Positions 17,168 to 25,505 of a stretch of 53,576 bases of DNA are shown in pieces. A program made the position numbers and the translations under genes. Location: NCBI GenBank assembly GCA_963743595.1, contig CAVURW010000134.1, positions 1-53,576 on the forward strand. Reading direction: 5' to 3'. The stretch comes from CAVURW01 sp963743595. GTDB taxonomy: Bacteria > Verrucomicrobiota > Verrucomicrobiia > Methylacidiphilales > UBA1321. The notes beneath the pieces are model-generated. The model ran no database searches and was not told where the DNA came from. It saw nothing but the letters and a program-made list of their open reading frames with translations. Every line of letters begins with the position of its first letter. Position 1 is the stretch's first letter.

Positions 17168-18816
17168 GGTTTTGCTGGTGGTGCTAGCGTTGGTTTGGCG
17201 GGTATCATCGCTTCGACAGGGGCCGGAGCAGGAGGAGTCCCCGTCGGTGCGGGGAAGTTAACAGGTGGAAGTTGACGGACGATTTCTAGTTTAGGCAGCT
17301 GAGACTTCAGGTTCTTTACGCCCATTTCCGTGATGGCAGTGTTGTAAAGGTAGAGTCGTTTCAACTGTTGTAAGCTGGCGAGTTTTGGAAGCCCCTGCTC
17401 GGTGATTTGGGTGCCGTTGAGGTTGAGAACCTCAAGGGATTTCACCTGCGCGATGGATGCCAAGGCAGAATCGCCGATCTTCGTGTCTTGCAATTCCAGT
17501 TTTTGGAGGTGGGCCATTTTCGGTAACAGTTCCAGTCCTTTGTTCGAGATATGAGTCCGGGCCAAATTCAGCCAGATAACGTGTTCTGCAACTGGGGCCA
17601 GTTTATCGAATTGCTCGTCATCGATCTGGGCAAATTGGAATCCAGCCGTGTATTCCAAATCTGGGCCATTTGGAACGATCTCATCCAGACGACCGGGTAT
17701 TTCTGGTAAGTGAGAAACGCTACCGCCGGATATGGGTGTGACATTCTCGCCGGTCGCGGAGGCTTCTTGGGAGTCGGCCTTAGGCAGCACGGACGCAGCA
17801 GCGGAACCAGGGGCGGGAAGGGGAGTTTGGCTGGTGAGTATATGGATAATCTCCGGAGGGGTCTTCAATTCGGCTACAGTTTGTTTTTCTGGAGCGCCAG
17901 CCTTCACCCACCAGCTGAGTACCGCGATTTGGTCTGAATTTAGGGCTGGGTGTCCAGCAGGAGGCATGTGCTTTTCTTCTGAGGCAGGAAGATTGATGCG
18001 ATGCAGAAGCTCGCTGACGTCTGGGGTAGCAGTATTGACCACCGGTCCGTCCGAGCCCCCTTTCATAAGGCCCGCGTAGGTATCCAATCGCAAGCCCCCA
18101 TTAAACTTCTCACCACTGTGGCAAGTCAGGCAGCTGGTAGTTAGGATAGGTTTAACGACATCTTCGAAAGCTTGGCGATCATCCACCTCTTCCGGAATTT
18201 CATGAGGAACGATAACGGGAAAACCAAGAAGTTCTCTGACAGGGGCTGGCGCGTACTCCGTGAGGTAATCACTTCCATGAGTGATGCTGGCACCGAGATG
18301 CCCCGCGAGCGTCAGCATGCCAACGGTGGCCAAAAGCAAAAGGGGATAAGCGATCGCCTCCATGCGGGGCAAGGGCAAGAGCCGACAGATAAAACAGAGA
18401 TTGGCACCGATGGCCGTGAGTAACCCGAACGTGAAGTGTCGCTGGAGCAAGTCAGCGTCATAGCCACCACTAAACGAAAGCATCCAGCCGAGGATAACCG
18501 CTATGAATGAGCTGACCGCTCCCAACATCATGATGAACGATTTCAGTGAAGAACTGGAAGGTGGCATCCAATCGCACAAAATCGGCAGCCGCTGGGCCTC
18601 TAACATGACGGCAAGAAGAATCCATCCGATCGGCAGATGCAGAATCAAAGGATGAAACCGGCCAAGAAAGATAAAGAAGCGCGGAATATTCGTCCCTTGA
18701 CCAGGTTGAATCCACGGCAAAAGAATCAGCACGAACACGGCAGAAATGCCCATCGTTAGCCCAATAATCTGACGAAAAGAAAGGGTGTTGGTTGTTGGTG
18801 ATGGAGTGCTGGGCAT
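17164..18816 (-). CDS. Membrane protein with PSCyt1 haem domain and leucine-rich repeats
   Basis: 550 residues from the ATG at 18816. The first 170 residues hold about four to five membrane helices (IIGLTMGISAVFVLILLPW, LPIGWILLAVMLEAQ, FIMMLGAVSSFIAVILGWML, LLLLATVGMLTLAGHLGA), similar to the DUF2231-like modules seen in front of planctomycete cytochromes. Residues about 215-310 form a PSCyt1 domain with CLTCH at 229-233 and the terminal HMPPAGHPALNSDQIAVLSW. A proline-rich linker leads to leucine-rich repeats (about 400-520; HLQKLELQDTKIGDSALASI, LNLNGTQITEQGLPKLASL) and a Pro/Ala-rich tail. It overlaps the PSD1 start by four bases. A membrane electron-transfer protein that also binds a partner through the repeats is a reasonable guess. 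Confidence 0.9.
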   Translation of the reverse strand: MPSTPSPTTNTLSFRQIIGLTMGISAVFVLILLPWIQPGQGTNIPRFFIFLGRFHPLILHLPIGWILLAVMLEAQRLPILCDWMPPSSSSLKSFIMMLGAVSSFIAVILGWMLSFSGGYDADLLQRHFTFGLLTAIGANLCFICRLLPLPRMEAIAYPLLLLATVGMLTLAGHLGASITHGSDYLTEYAPAPVRELLGFPVIVPHEIPEEVDDRQAFEDVVKPILTTSCLTCHSGEKFNGGLRLDTYAGLMKGGSDGPVVNTATPDVSELLHRINLPASEEKHMPPAGHPALNSDQIAVLSWWVKAGAPEKQTVAELKTPPEIIHILTSQTPLPAPGSAAASVLPKADSQEASATGENVTPISGGSVSHLPEIPGRLDEIVPNGPDLEYTAGFQFAQIDDEQFDKLAPVAEHVIWLNLARTHISNKGLELLPKMAHLQKLELQDTKIGDSALASIAQVKSLEVLNLNGTQITEQGLPKLASLQQLKRLYLYNTAITEMGVKNLKSQLPKLEIVRQLPPVNFPAPTGTPPAPAPVEAMIPAKPTLAPPAKP

Positions 18817-19116
18817 TCGTTATTTCGAATTTTCGCTAGTACGATCGTACTTATTCGCTCGTTAACCCTCTCAACCGTCAAAAGTTGCCGCGCTAATTAT
18901 TATTTTATAACATCCCAGGCATAATTTAAACTGCTCAACCTATTTCCACATATTTTTGACAGATAAGCACATGGAAACCGGAAGCATTTACCCGACCGTT
19001 GCAGTACGGTACGATGGAGCGAGCGGAACGGACCGCCGGGCCACGCCGTCAGAGGCGAAATGAGACTGGCCCAAGCGGTTGCGTAAATTCGGTTTCTGAA
19101 CTTGGCCTACAAAACA
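18817..19116. other. 300-base spacer without a recognised gene
   Basis: The spacer lies between the stop of the NHL-like gene and the start of the cytochrome/LRR gene, both on the minus strand. The part next to 18816 is A+T-rich (around 18891-18960, on the plus strand TTATTATTTTATAAC), as expected of a promoter for the downstream operon, so the NHL-like gene is probably a separate unit. I could not assign exact -10/-35 boxes or a terminator. Confidence 0.3.
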
Positions 19117-20196
19117 CTAGGCGACAGGCACGAACTTTAAGGGATAAGTTCTTCCTGATGCCCATTGGCAGACATAAAGGCTATTCTCATCATCTTTTAA
19201 CAGGCCGTGAGGATGAATGAAAACAGGACTGTTCTCTTGGAGCGGCTGCAGCTTTGCAGAAGCGTCGTAATCTGCTGGCATCGCGCCCAAATTGGAAACG
19301 ATTCGATCCTTCCCATCAATGATGCTGACAAAACCATGGCTTTTCCCATCCTTCATCCGGAGATGGGGTATAAAACCATACTCACCATGGAAGGTGACGT
19401 TGCACGGCAGTGCATTCGGCATCGGTAGGAGGCTATCGAACTTTCCGTCCAAGGTGTATCGCTTAAAACAATTTTCCTGGCGCGAAGTGATCCAGATAAG
19501 GGGCTTAGCGGCATCGCGTAAATCAATCGTTCCGCCGTGGGCCTCGTTCAAATTCTCGTCCTTGGTCCCTTTTCCACCAAAGATATTTAGCAATTCGCCC
19601 TTGTGAGAATAGTGTAACACTAAAGACAATCCATAGCCATCGAGGACATAAAAATCCCCCGCTGCCGCAACCACAACATGGGTCGGCTTAAAGTCTTCTC
19701 CCACCTGATAACGGCCCGATTCATAAGGGGCATCCAGGGTGAGGAGCAGTTGTCCATCGAGAGTCGTCTTATAGACTTGATGCCGGGCGTAGTCCGTCAG
19801 GTAAAGAAATTCCTCGCCATTTTCGTTTACCAAAGTCATTCCATGCCCGCCTGGGAAATCGTGTCCCCATTTGTTCAAAAGCTTGCCAGACTTGTCGTAA
19901 ACGACCACGTTATTGCGAACCTCATTCGTGAGAAGAATAATTCGTCCACTTTTGTCCTGCACCATAGAATGACAGTCGCCCACGGGCGTTTGACCATCTA
20001 AAATGCCCCAACCCTTTACCTGCCGGTAGCGATGATCCCCTTGACCCAGGATATCGGTAGCGCCGTCAGTTTGGGGGACGTCAGCGGCTACAGCATTGAG
20101 ACCGCTCATAACCAGGGAGCTGGTGGTCAATGCGAGCGTAAATAGAAATTGCTTTCGATTTGGCTGGCAACTGTTACCGGGGGACAGCGTATTCAT
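19117..20196 (-). CDS. Secreted NHL/six-bladed beta-propeller protein
   Basis: 359 residues from the ATG at 20196. The N-terminus (QFLFTLALTTSSLVMSGLNAVAADVP) is a signal peptide preceded by a polar stretch. The rest is a repeated propeller pattern of the peptidyl-alpha-hydroxyglycine lyase/NHL type: MVQDKSGRIILLTNEVRNNV, VVYDKSGKLLNKWG, FLYLTDYARHQVYKTTLDG, AAGDFYVLDGYGLSLVLHYS, KGELLNIFGGKG, FIHPHGLLKDDENSLYVCQW. Ligands of such propellers vary, and some bind sugars or act as sensors or lyases. In this context it may belong with the PSD1/DUF1501 set, or act alone. No catalytic residues could be assigned. Confidence 0.85.
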   Translation of the reverse strand: MNTLSPGNSCQPNRKQFLFTLALTTSSLVMSGLNAVAADVPQTDGATDILGQGDHRYRQVKGWGILDGQTPVGDCHSMVQDKSGRIILLTNEVRNNVVVYDKSGKLLNKWGHDFPGGHGMTLVNENGEEFLYLTDYARHQVYKTTLDGQLLLTLDAPYESGRYQVGEDFKPTHVVVAAAGDFYVLDGYGLSLVLHYSHKGELLNIFGGKGTKDENLNEAHGGTIDLRDAAKPLIWITSRQENCFKRYTLDGKFDSLLPMPNALPCNVTFHGEYGFIPHLRMKDGKSHGFVSIIDGKDRIVSNLGAMPADYDASAKLQPLQENSPVFIHPHGLLKDDENSLYVCQWASGRTYPLKFVPVA

Positions 20197-20427
20197 AGGG
20201 CAACACTAAACAGCTGTGGACGAAGTTCAACGCTTAAAAGGAGGTAGATTGCGACAAAAACCACCCGGTCCTTCCGATAACTACGCCGATCCAACTGCAC
20301 TGATCCAGCTCAGTTTATGGGCTCATTCTGGGGTGGCGGACGAAGTTTGCATGGGGCGGTTGAACAGGGTCTCTTCGGTTATTTTTACTGGCAGGTCGAA
20401 ATCGGAAAAACCTGATAGCCATCCGGA

Positions 20428-20981
20428 CTACGTTTCTCGTCTACGAAATTCGATGCGCGGTTCCATTTGGGAGTAGTGCTTCCATTCGTGAGTCACGGCA
20501 ATAAACGGCGTCTTTCGCATTATTTCCTGCGATATGAGACGAAAATAGAGCATCGTATTCTCTTTGCTCCAAGGAACTTTAAGACCGATTTCGGTAACGA
20601 GGACCTTATCCGACAAATAGGAGATAACCCTAGCTCGAATTCGGATGCAGGAAGTTTACGTAACCAGTCGAAAAGAGCCGCTGCTGGCGAAGAAAGGCCA
20701 TACCTTTGCTGGGAAGGAATTTCGCTGGTTTTAGCTGTAATGGCCTCAATTGCAGTCGTCCAAGTGAATCCCTCGTCAGGCTTGACGGCGATAATCCAGG
20801 GCCCCTCCTTCTCACTGAACTGCCAGTAACAATCAATCCCTGTTGGCCGCACTTTACTAAAAACGCTACTAAGGGACCGAGGGTCGCAGTCGCCGAAGAG
20901 TCTATGAGCTTCGATTCGTTTATTTGTGCGAATTATCGCCAGCCGACACCCTTGAGGCAAATTCGATAAGTTGACATGCAT
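20428..20981 (-). pseudogene. Frameshifted unknown gene (about 184 residues if repaired)
   Basis: From the ATG at 20981 the minus strand reads MHVNLSNLPQGCRLAIIRTN and continues with sensible protein sequence (FSEKEGPWIIAVKPDEGFTW) to FELGLSPI. From there the same frame turns into unlikely sequence and stops at 20520. The frame one base over continues well: VLVTEIGLKVPWSKENTMLY, EIMRKTPFIAVTHEWKHYSQ, ending at 20428. The switch falls at the short T run at 20615-20617 (AAA on the plus strand), where one more T would restore LSPILSDKVLVTEIG. The family is not recognised; there is no signal peptide or membrane helix. It could be a decayed gene or a homopolymer error. Confidence 0.55.
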
Positions 20982-21040
20982 TTTGGGAAAGAGTCCTAGA
21001 CGAGGTCTTATACCCGTTCGCCAATCGAAGTTCCGCAAGT

Positions 21041-21060
21041 TTTGTTAAACACGAAACAAA
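21041..21060. promoter_or_regulatory. Inverted repeat upstream of the GH95-like gene
   Basis: Arms TTTGTT (21041-21046) and AACAAA (21055-21060), eight bases apart, lie 54 bases before the ATG at 21115. The symmetry and position suit an operator for a sugar-responsive repressor, but no regulator gene is adjacent and no promoter boxes could be fixed. Confidence 0.22.
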
Positions 21061-21114
21061 GGTGATCGCATCACATTCAAAATATGCTTATTTTGCCAAC
21101 GTTCCTTCTATTTT

Positions 21115-23310
21115 ATGCGGTTTTCCCTCTTTTTCCTCGGTACATTCGTGATTTTGACAGTGCAATTGACCGCTCAAGTATCGGATCAAGTCGATTGGCC
21201 CGGATTCATGGCTCGGCATGACTTAATTTGGACTCGGATGCCACAAAAGTGGGAGGAAGGAGCCTTCACTGGAAACGGTCAACTCGGAGCGATGACTTTT
21301 CAAGGCGATGAGTCCAATACTCTCCGGTGGCATATCGGCAGAAGCGACGTGGCGACCTATGACGGCTTTCGCATTCCCATCGGCGATCTCGTTTTACACC
21401 CTGTTGGCCAGATCCAAGATATCCATTTACGATTGGACTTATGGAATGCCGAGCTCACTGGCACGCTGAAAACCTCAGCAGGACAAATCGAATTTCGGTC
21501 CCTCACTTGCAGTTCACAAGAGGTGCAGCTGATCGAACTAACCCCTAGTTCTGGCGAAGCCAACTGCACCTGGAGCTGGAAGCCCGGCTTGGCGGTAAAT
21601 TTTCGGTTAATCGATCGCAAAATGCCGCTGACTGCTAAGGACAAAAATCAAACACCTACTCTGGAAAAAGAAAACGGTACCAACGTGAGCCTTCAGCCTC
21701 TCAATGGAAACGGCGGCCACGCGACCGCTTGGCGCGAGCTTTCTAGTACGGATTCGGGCACGCCTCACCGGTGGCTATTGCTCTCGGTAGGTTATTCAAA
21801 GAAGGACCCGCAAGCCGCAGTTACTGAGGCGATTGGTGAATTGGACAAGGCCGAAAAGACAGGAACTGAAGCACTCGTTGAGGCTCACCGAAGCTGGTGG
21901 CACAGCTACTATCCTGAGAGCTTCGTTTCAATCCCAGATACCCGTTTAGAGAGTTTCTACTGGATTCAAATGTATAAGTTTGCCAGTGGCACTCGGCCAA
22001 ATCGTCCCGCTCTCGACCTCATGGGGCCGTGGGATCGAATGACTCCTTGGCCTCGGCTTTGGTGGAATTTGAACGTCCAGCTCACGTACTGGGCGCAGCT
22101 GACCTCGAACCGCCTGGAGCTGGGGCAGAGCCTCTACGACCTTCTCGATTCGAACAAATCGAACCTCATCGCCAATGCGTCGCCCATTCCCGATGCAGCT
22201 GCCCTAGGCGGAACTTCCACCTATGATTGCGTGGCTCATCTCGGCGGTGGTCAAATCTGCAATCTACCTTGGGCCCTGCACAATCTGTATCTGCAGTATC
22301 GCTATACGATGGATGAAAGTATGTTGAAAGACCATATCTTCCCAATCTTAAGACTGAGCACTAATTTTTACCTGCACTTCACCCAGACGGGCCCGGATGG
22401 CAAGCTCCACATCATCACTGGCTATTCCCCAGAATACCCGGATCAACCTAAACCCAACCCGGATTGCAACATCGACCTGGCCCTGCTCCGGTGGAGTTGC
22501 CAGACCCTGCTTCAGATCTGCGAGCGGGATAAGATCAACGACCCAATGATTTCCACGTGGAAAGAGACGTTAGCGCAATTGACACCCTACCCCGTGGATG
22601 CGAATGGTCTGATGATTTCCCCAACCGTCTCTTTCAAAAAGTCTCATCGACATTATTCCCATCTGCTCATGATTTTTCCGCTCCATCTTATGGATCCGGA
22701 CGATCCGCAGTTTCACGATCTGGTGGTGAAATCGCTAAATCACTGGATGGATTTGAAAACCGGCCTGCAAGGGTTCTCTTACACGGGTGCCTCCGCCATT
22801 TGCACCATTATGGGAAAAGGCGATGATGCGGCGATGTACCTGAACAAGCTTTTGGACACAAAAATTCACCCAAACACGATGTACACAGAGGCTGGGCCCT
22901 GTATGGAGACTCCTCTATCCGGTGCCGCGGCGATCAATGACATGCTCCTTTTGAGCCGAAACGACCGTGTTTATGTCTTCGCAGCGATTCCACAAACTTG
23001 GCGGGATGTGGTGTTCGAAAATCTACGCAGCGAAGGGGCTTTTCTGGTGAGCGCTTCGCGAAAACAGGGTAAAACTCAGTTTGTCAAAATCACGAGCTTG
23101 GCCGGTGTTTCAGGCCAATTTGTGTGTGGTTTTACCCATCCGGTCGATGACAAAGGGAATGCCGTAGTGATGGATTCCCGTGGCAACATTAGCCTCAACC
23201 TCGCAAAAGGTGACTCTATCGTCATTCACGAGCAAGGGATCACGCCAGACTTTACGATACACCCAGCTCCGGCTCAGCTTAGCCGACAGAACTTCTATGG
23301 TGTCCATTGA
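21115..23310 (+). CDS. Secreted GH95-like glycoside hydrolase
   Basis: 731 residues from the ATG at 21115 with a signal peptide (MRFSLFFLGTFVILTVQLTA). The N-terminal beta-sandwich carries the family's opening motif in a modified form (EEGAFTGNGQLGAMTFQGDE, compare LPIGNGRLGAMVFG). The (alpha/alpha)6 barrel follows: WWNLNVQLTYWAQ with the N-x-N pair (Asn318, Asn320) that in characterised GH95 alpha-fucosidases helps activate water, GYSPEYPD with the likely general acid Glu440, and KSHRHYSHLLMIFPLHLMDP. GH95 covers alpha-L-fucosidases and alpha-L-galactosidases acting by inversion. The short N-terminal domain and changed motifs mean the substrate could differ. It is followed 63 bases later by a GH28-like gene on the same strand, probably one operon. 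Confidence 0.8.
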   Translation: MRFSLFFLGTFVILTVQLTAQVSDQVDWPGFMARHDLIWTRMPQKWEEGAFTGNGQLGAMTFQGDESNTLRWHIGRSDVATYDGFRIPIGDLVLHPVGQIQDIHLRLDLWNAELTGTLKTSAGQIEFRSLTCSSQEVQLIELTPSSGEANCTWSWKPGLAVNFRLIDRKMPLTAKDKNQTPTLEKENGTNVSLQPLNGNGGHATAWRELSSTDSGTPHRWLLLSVGYSKKDPQAAVTEAIGELDKAEKTGTEALVEAHRSWWHSYYPESFVSIPDTRLESFYWIQMYKFASGTRPNRPALDLMGPWDRMTPWPRLWWNLNVQLTYWAQLTSNRLELGQSLYDLLDSNKSNLIANASPIPDAAALGGTSTYDCVAHLGGGQICNLPWALHNLYLQYRYTMDESMLKDHIFPILRLSTNFYLHFTQTGPDGKLHIITGYSPEYPDQPKPNPDCNIDLALLRWSCQTLLQICERDKINDPMISTWKETLAQLTPYPVDANGLMISPTVSFKKSHRHYSHLLMIFPLHLMDPDDPQFHDLVVKSLNHWMDLKTGLQGFSYTGASAICTIMGKGDDAAMYLNKLLDTKIHPNTMYTEAGPCMETPLSGAAAINDMLLLSRNDRVYVFAAIPQTWRDVVFENLRSEGAFLVSASRKQGKTQFVKITSLAGVSGQFVCGFTHPVDDKGNAVVMDSRGNISLNLAKGDSIVIHEQGITPDFTIHPAPAQLSRQNFYGVH

Positions 23311-23373
23311 TCCCAGGCAATCCTCAATCGAATAACTTTACCTGCATCGATTGCTCATCAGGACCGCGCCTAA

Positions 23374-25101
23374 ATGACGAGCCTTCGCAAAACCCAGGAG
23401 TTCGTATTCTTGTTTTTACTCGCTTCACACCTATCCCGCATGAGTAACTCTGGCCGCAGATTCGCTCTCATCCCTCCGCTTGCAGCCATCCGGGCAATCC
23501 TGCTGGCCCTTTTTCTCTCCGCGCTGGGCGGCGAGTTTGCTCACGCGGGTCAATTAATCAACGTCAGGGAAGGCGGCGCGGTTGGGGACGGCCTAACTCT
23601 GGACACCGCTGCGATCCAGCGCGCCATCGATACCTGCTCCACCGCCGGTGGAGGAACCGTCACTTTTCCTCCGGGCCGCTATTTGATTGGGACCATCTAC
23701 CTCAAAAGCAATCTTGTCCTGGATATTTCCGCGGGTGCCGAAATCGTCGGCACCACCCAACTTGCCCAGTACGCCACCGACACCGGCGTCTCCCCCTACT
23801 ATCCCGAGTATCTCGACCAATGTCTCATTTACGCCCACAATGCCCAAAATATTACCATCACCGGCCAGGGCGCCATTAACGGCGGCTTTGCCCAAGGGCA
23901 AAAGCCGGTGCCCGCGCCGCAAGCCAATGACCGCGATAAACTCGAAAGACCCATGCTCTTGCGCTTTGATGGCTGCGACCATATTCAGATCGACTCGCTT
24001 AAACTCTATGGTTCTTGCTCCTGGTGCCTTCATTTCGCGCGTTCGAAAAACATCACCTTGAAGAATCTGGATGTCCCCAACAAACGACAGGATGGCGTCG
24101 ATTTTGAGAGCTGCGAAGACGCCGCCGTCTCCGGTTGCCACTTCGTCACCGGAGACGATTCCATTGCCATTCTCGCCAGCCACAACCAGGCCTGTCGCCG
24201 CATCACGATTTCGGATTGCATCATGCAGTCCTCTTGTGCCGCGATTCGCCTGGGGCCTCTTTCCTACGGCGATATTCAAGACGTCACCGCCACCCGTTGC
24301 CACTTCTCCGATTGCGGCTTGGGCGGCATAAAAATCGGAATGTACGAAGGTGGAACGATCAGCCGCTGCAATTTCTCTGATATCCAAATGGACCAGGTGA
24401 CCTGCCCGATCCTCATCTTTTTGGGCTCTTTTTACGAAGTTGGCGCGATCACGAATCGGCGGCCGCAAATGCCTATCGGCCAAATTCACGACTTGGTCTT
24501 CCAGGATATAACCGCCACCGTGATTTCACGGTCCCCCACCTACCCCGATGCCAACAGCGTCATGTTCTTTCAAGGATATCCCGGCACCGACCTGCAAAAC
24601 ATCACGCTGCAAAATATCCACATGACGTTTCCCGGCGGCGGAACGCAGCAGCAGGCGTCTCGTTCGAACATCGTCGACATGGATAAGATTGATCCCTTAA
24701 AAGACGGCTACTGGACCGACCACAAAGGCACCTTTGGCGACGCACCCGCTTCCGCCCTTTATGCGCGGCACGTGCAGGGTCTCAAGCTGATCGATGTCGC
24801 CTTTACCATCACAACTCCCGACGCTCGCGCGGCCATTTTTCTTAACCAATCCAGCGCAGCCGACATCACAGGTTTGCAAATTAGCTGCGTCTCTGGCGAC
24901 CCCACCGCTGTGGCGTCCATTCTTGCGCAAAATTCACACGACCTGCAGATCCTCCACGCCACCGGCAATCCCTTCGCTTCCTCTTTCCTCGCCGCGGTTG
25001 GTGACCAGACTAAAGCCATTACCTTGAAAGACGTCCACCCGGACGGCCCGCGGACGGTCACCACCAGCGCTAATGCCCAGATCAGCGAGATCCATTTTTA
25101 A
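23374..25101 (+). CDS. Secreted GH28/pectate-lyase-superfamily beta-helix protein
   Basis: 575 residues from the ATG at 23374; an ATG at 23440 gives a cleaner signal peptide (about 35 residues, ending EFAHAG) and may be the true start. The mature protein begins with the pectate-lyase-superfamily opening (INVREGGAVGDGLTLDTAAI, GGGTVTFPPGRYLIGTIYL) and then a long right-handed beta-helix. The GH28 catalytic region is altered: QDGVDFESCEDAAV stands where NTDG is expected, followed by the conserved-looking VTGDDSIAIL. The GHG and RIK motifs are not clear. It may be a GH28 relative with a different mechanism, or another beta-helix hydrolase/lyase. The gene looks more G+C-rich and codon-biased than its neighbours and has long open frames on the opposite strand, which I take as shadows. 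Confidence 0.8.
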   Translation: MTSLRKTQEFVFLFLLASHLSRMSNSGRRFALIPPLAAIRAILLALFLSALGGEFAHAGQLINVREGGAVGDGLTLDTAAIQRAIDTCSTAGGGTVTFPPGRYLIGTIYLKSNLVLDISAGAEIVGTTQLAQYATDTGVSPYYPEYLDQCLIYAHNAQNITITGQGAINGGFAQGQKPVPAPQANDRDKLERPMLLRFDGCDHIQIDSLKLYGSCSWCLHFARSKNITLKNLDVPNKRQDGVDFESCEDAAVSGCHFVTGDDSIAILASHNQACRRITISDCIMQSSCAAIRLGPLSYGDIQDVTATRCHFSDCGLGGIKIGMYEGGTISRCNFSDIQMDQVTCPILIFLGSFYEVGAITNRRPQMPIGQIHDLVFQDITATVISRSPTYPDANSVMFFQGYPGTDLQNITLQNIHMTFPGGGTQQQASRSNIVDMDKIDPLKDGYWTDHKGTFGDAPASALYARHVQGLKLIDVAFTITTPDARAAIFLNQSSAADITGLQISCVSGDPTAVASILAQNSHDLQILHATGNPFASSFLAAVGDQTKAITLKDVHPDGPRTVTTSANAQISEIHF

Positions 25102-25218
25102 GCAATCGCGTCGCGAAGATGTTCACCGACGAGGGAATCGGCGGGATCAGGATAGCTCGCCCGAGCAGTGGTGATGAGAGTCATATCCAGTCCGGACCTA
25201 TTCAGGGTTTTCCCTCGG

Positions 25219-25443
25219 CTACCTTGTCAAACCCGTAATTGAAGTAACAACGTGATTCCCCCCGCCTTGCCGATGATCTGCTGATGGAGCGACGATTTCG
25301 GTTAAAGCTCCACGGGGAATGTCCAATGAATCGAGACTGGACAAGCCGGTTTCAAGAGTCTCGCATTTGGGCGGGGCACTTAAGCCAAACCTTTCGGCGA
25401 GAACTTCGCGCAAGCGAAGAACTTTTTCAGCTGAGGTGGACAT
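25219..25443 (-). pseudogene. Truncated, frameshifted imuA-like remnant
   Basis: From the ATG at 25443 there are 74 residues matching the front of ImuA/RecA-like mutasome proteins: KVLRLREVLAERFGLSAPP, a LETGLSSLDSLDIPRGALTE segment (usual pattern LxTGxxxLDxLxxxGxPxGAxTE) and IVAPSADHRQGGG. At the six-base C run 25258-25263 the frame slips; removing one base would give the expected GGITLLLQL, but that frame also meets a stop soon after, and nothing resembling the rest of ImuA follows. So it is a remnant rather than one indel. It is divergent from dnaE2, with 62 bases between the two starts. No imuB is seen. Confidence 0.6.
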
Positions 25444-25472
25444 GTCGGTAGTATATTATATGAACGTATAAC

Positions 25473-25484
25473 TTCAAGCTTGAA
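25473..25484. promoter_or_regulatory. 12-base perfect palindrome in the imuA-dnaE2 spacer
   Basis: TTCAAGCTTGAA is a perfect palindrome between the divergent starts at 25443 and 25506. It does not match the LexA motif TGTTC-N4-GAACA that I recall for Verrucomicrobia, although ATGAACG lies a few bases to its left. It could be an operator for the shared promoter region. Confidence 0.3.
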
Positions 25485-25505
25485 AGCCTCTTTCACAGGG
25501 TGTAC

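Noticed and set aside
20216..20476. 86-residue plus-strand open frame upstream of the GH95-like gene
   Set aside because: Low-complexity, no ribosome-binding site, and it overlaps the end of the frameshifted gene on the other strand.
23593..24489. 298-residue minus-strand open frame opposite the beta-helix gene
   Set aside because: It is an antisense shadow created by strong codon bias of the plus-strand gene; the plus-strand product has a signal peptide and a clear fold, the shadow has neither.
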